Source: Serratia surfactantfaciens (GTDB lineage Bacteria > Pseudomonadota > Gammaproteobacteria > Enterobacterales > Enterobacteriaceae). From it: a stretch of 64,000 nt of DNA. A program made the translations under genes and the position numbers. The notes beneath the pieces were generated by a model. That model was not told where the DNA came from, made no database searches, and saw nothing but the letters and a program-made list of their open reading frames with translations. Below are positions 63,271 to 64,000 of the stretch, in pieces; position 1 is the first letter of the stretch; every line of letters starts with the position of its first letter. The stretch is from the NCBI RefSeq assembly GCF_001642805.2, contig NZ_CP016948.1, positions 3,224,001 through 3,288,000 of the forward strand, written 5' to 3'.

Positions 63271-63650
63271 CAGCTTTCGACGATCACCGTCGCGCAGGCA
63301 TAGCGCCGTTCGTCGGCCAGCGAAACGTGGATCGCGGCGACCCCCATCTCCCCCGCCAGCTCGGCGGCGCGGCCGTGCAAACGAATATTCGGCTTGCCCA
63401 ACGCATCGTTGAACACTTCGAACTGGTTGAACGCCAGGCCGTTGCGGATGCCGGTGCCGAACGCCTTGGCAGCGGCCTCTTTCACGGCGAAACGCTTGGC
63501 CAAAAAGCGGATCGGCTGCTGGTGCTGCTGATACAGCGCCCACTCGGCATCGCTCAGCACCCGGCGCGCCAGACGGTCGCCGCTGCGCTCCACTACCGCT
63601 TCGATACGCGCCATCTCAACGATGTCGGTACCCAGCCCGAGCACCGCCAT
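63270..63650 (-). CDS. acpS: Holo-[acyl-carrier-protein] synthase
   Basis: A 126-residue phosphopantetheinyl transferase that activates ACP. Magnesium/CoA-site motifs [13 protein letters not shown] (Asp9) and [20 protein letters not shown] are intact. Start at ATG 63650, whose first base is shared with the last base region of the pdxJ stop codon (1-nt overlap), showing the pdxJ-acpS coupling known from E. coli. The open frame extends upstream but only inside pdxJ. Confidence 0.97.
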   Translation of the reverse strand: MAVLGLGTDIVEMARIEAVVERSGDRLARRVLSDAEWALYQQHQQPIRFLAKRFAVKEAAAKAFGTGIRNGLAFNQFEVFNDALGKPNIRLHGRAAELAGEMGVAAIHVSLADERRYACATVIVES

Positions 63651-64000
63651 TACCGGCGCGCTTCCCGCATCAGCACTTTCATATCGGCAACCGCGGCCGG
63701 CAGCCCGCACATGACCGCCTGGCCGATAATCGCATGGCCGATATTCAGCTCGTGCATTTCCGGCAGCGCGGCGATCGGCTGCACGTTGTGGTAAGTCAGA
63801 CCGTGGCCGGCATTGACCTTCAGTCCCTTCTCGGCCGCGTAGGCGGCAGCCACCGCGATGCGGTGCAGCTCGGCCTGTACCGCCAGCTCGCCCTGCGCTT
63901 CGGCGTAGGCGCCGGTGTGAATTTCGATATAAGGAGCGCCCACCGCCACCGCCGCGTCAATCTGGCGATGAGCGGGATCGATGAACAGCGAAACCAGAAT
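63650..64000 (-). CDS. pdxJ: Pyridoxine 5'-phosphate synthase, C-terminal part
   Basis: The last ~116 codons of pdxJ, cut by the window edge. Recognisable TIM-barrel segments are [44 protein letters not shown] and [17 protein letters not shown]. PdxJ condenses aminoacetone phosphate derivative with deoxyxylulose 5-phosphate to give pyridoxine 5'-phosphate. Stop codon overlaps the acpS start. Confidence 0.96.
   Translation of the reverse strand: MLVSLFIDPAHRQIDAAVAVGAPYIEIHTGAYAEAQGELAVQAELHRIAVAAAYAAEKGLKVNAGHGLTYHNVQPIAALPEMHELNIGHAIIGQAVMCGLPAAVADMKVLMREARR

Overview
The window looks like chromosomal backbone of an enterobacterium of the genus Serratia, probably close to S. marcescens. The basis is high GC content, gene order that follows E. 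coli K-12 minutes 54-58 over long stretches, an ERIC element, a protealysin/emfourin pair, and a putative spermidine dehydrogenase, an enzyme classically purified from S. marcescens. No database search was run; identities rest on recognised protein sequence, motifs and synteny.

Layout. (1) 1-3.3 kb: start of an ExuT-like MFS transporter, a LacI-family regulator with candidate operators, and the M4 protease protealysin translationally coupled to its inhibitor. (2) 3.3-16.8 kb: yfgJ, an AEC carrier, der-bamB-yfgM-hisS-ispG-rodZ-pilW-rlmN-ndk-sseB-pepB, all on the minus strand. The pbpC-yfhM-sseA genes that lie between ndk and sseB in E. coli are absent. (3) 17-22.7 kb: complete isc operon (iscRSUA-hscBA-fdx-iscX) with two abutting IscR sites. 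(4) 22.8-30.2 kb: trmJ, suhB with a boxA in its leader, a NicO-type Ni/Co exporter with a DUF1007 partner, csiE, hcaT, glyA. (5) 30.5-31.7 kb: hmp, with an NsrR site, divergent from glyA with its PurR box. (6) 31.8-43.0 kb: a polyamine block on one strand: LysR regulator, aldehyde dehydrogenase, ydcSTUV ABC importer, patD, Tat-exported spermidine-dehydrogenase-like flavoprotein, tri-haem cytochrome c. It sits between hmp and glnB, which are neighbours in E. coli. (7) 43.2-49.6 kb: nadE-glnB, glrR-qseG-glrK and the sRNA gene glmY, whose sigma54 promoter has three GlrR boxes and an IHF site upstream. (8) 49.9-64 kb: purL, mltF, tadA, DUF2157 protein, pgpC, murP-murQ divergent from a YfhH/MurR-type regulator, an AT-rich phosphoethanolamine-transferase-like gene, yfhL, acpS and the 3' part of pdxJ.

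How it fits together. Most of the window is housekeeping: Fe-S assembly, outer membrane assembly, translation, purine and one-carbon metabolism, and cell-envelope amino-sugar control. The most system-like accessory part is the polyamine block. A plausible reading is periplasmic oxidation of spermidine with electrons passed to the tri-haem cytochrome, import of polyamine or aminoaldehyde by YdcSTUV, and oxidation of aminoaldehydes to GABA or beta-alanine by two dehydrogenases. The second notable point is murPQ beside yfhH with two matched palindromes between them, which suggests a role for the E. coli orphan regulator YfhH. I found no CRISPR array, prophage, transposase, tRNA or rRNA.
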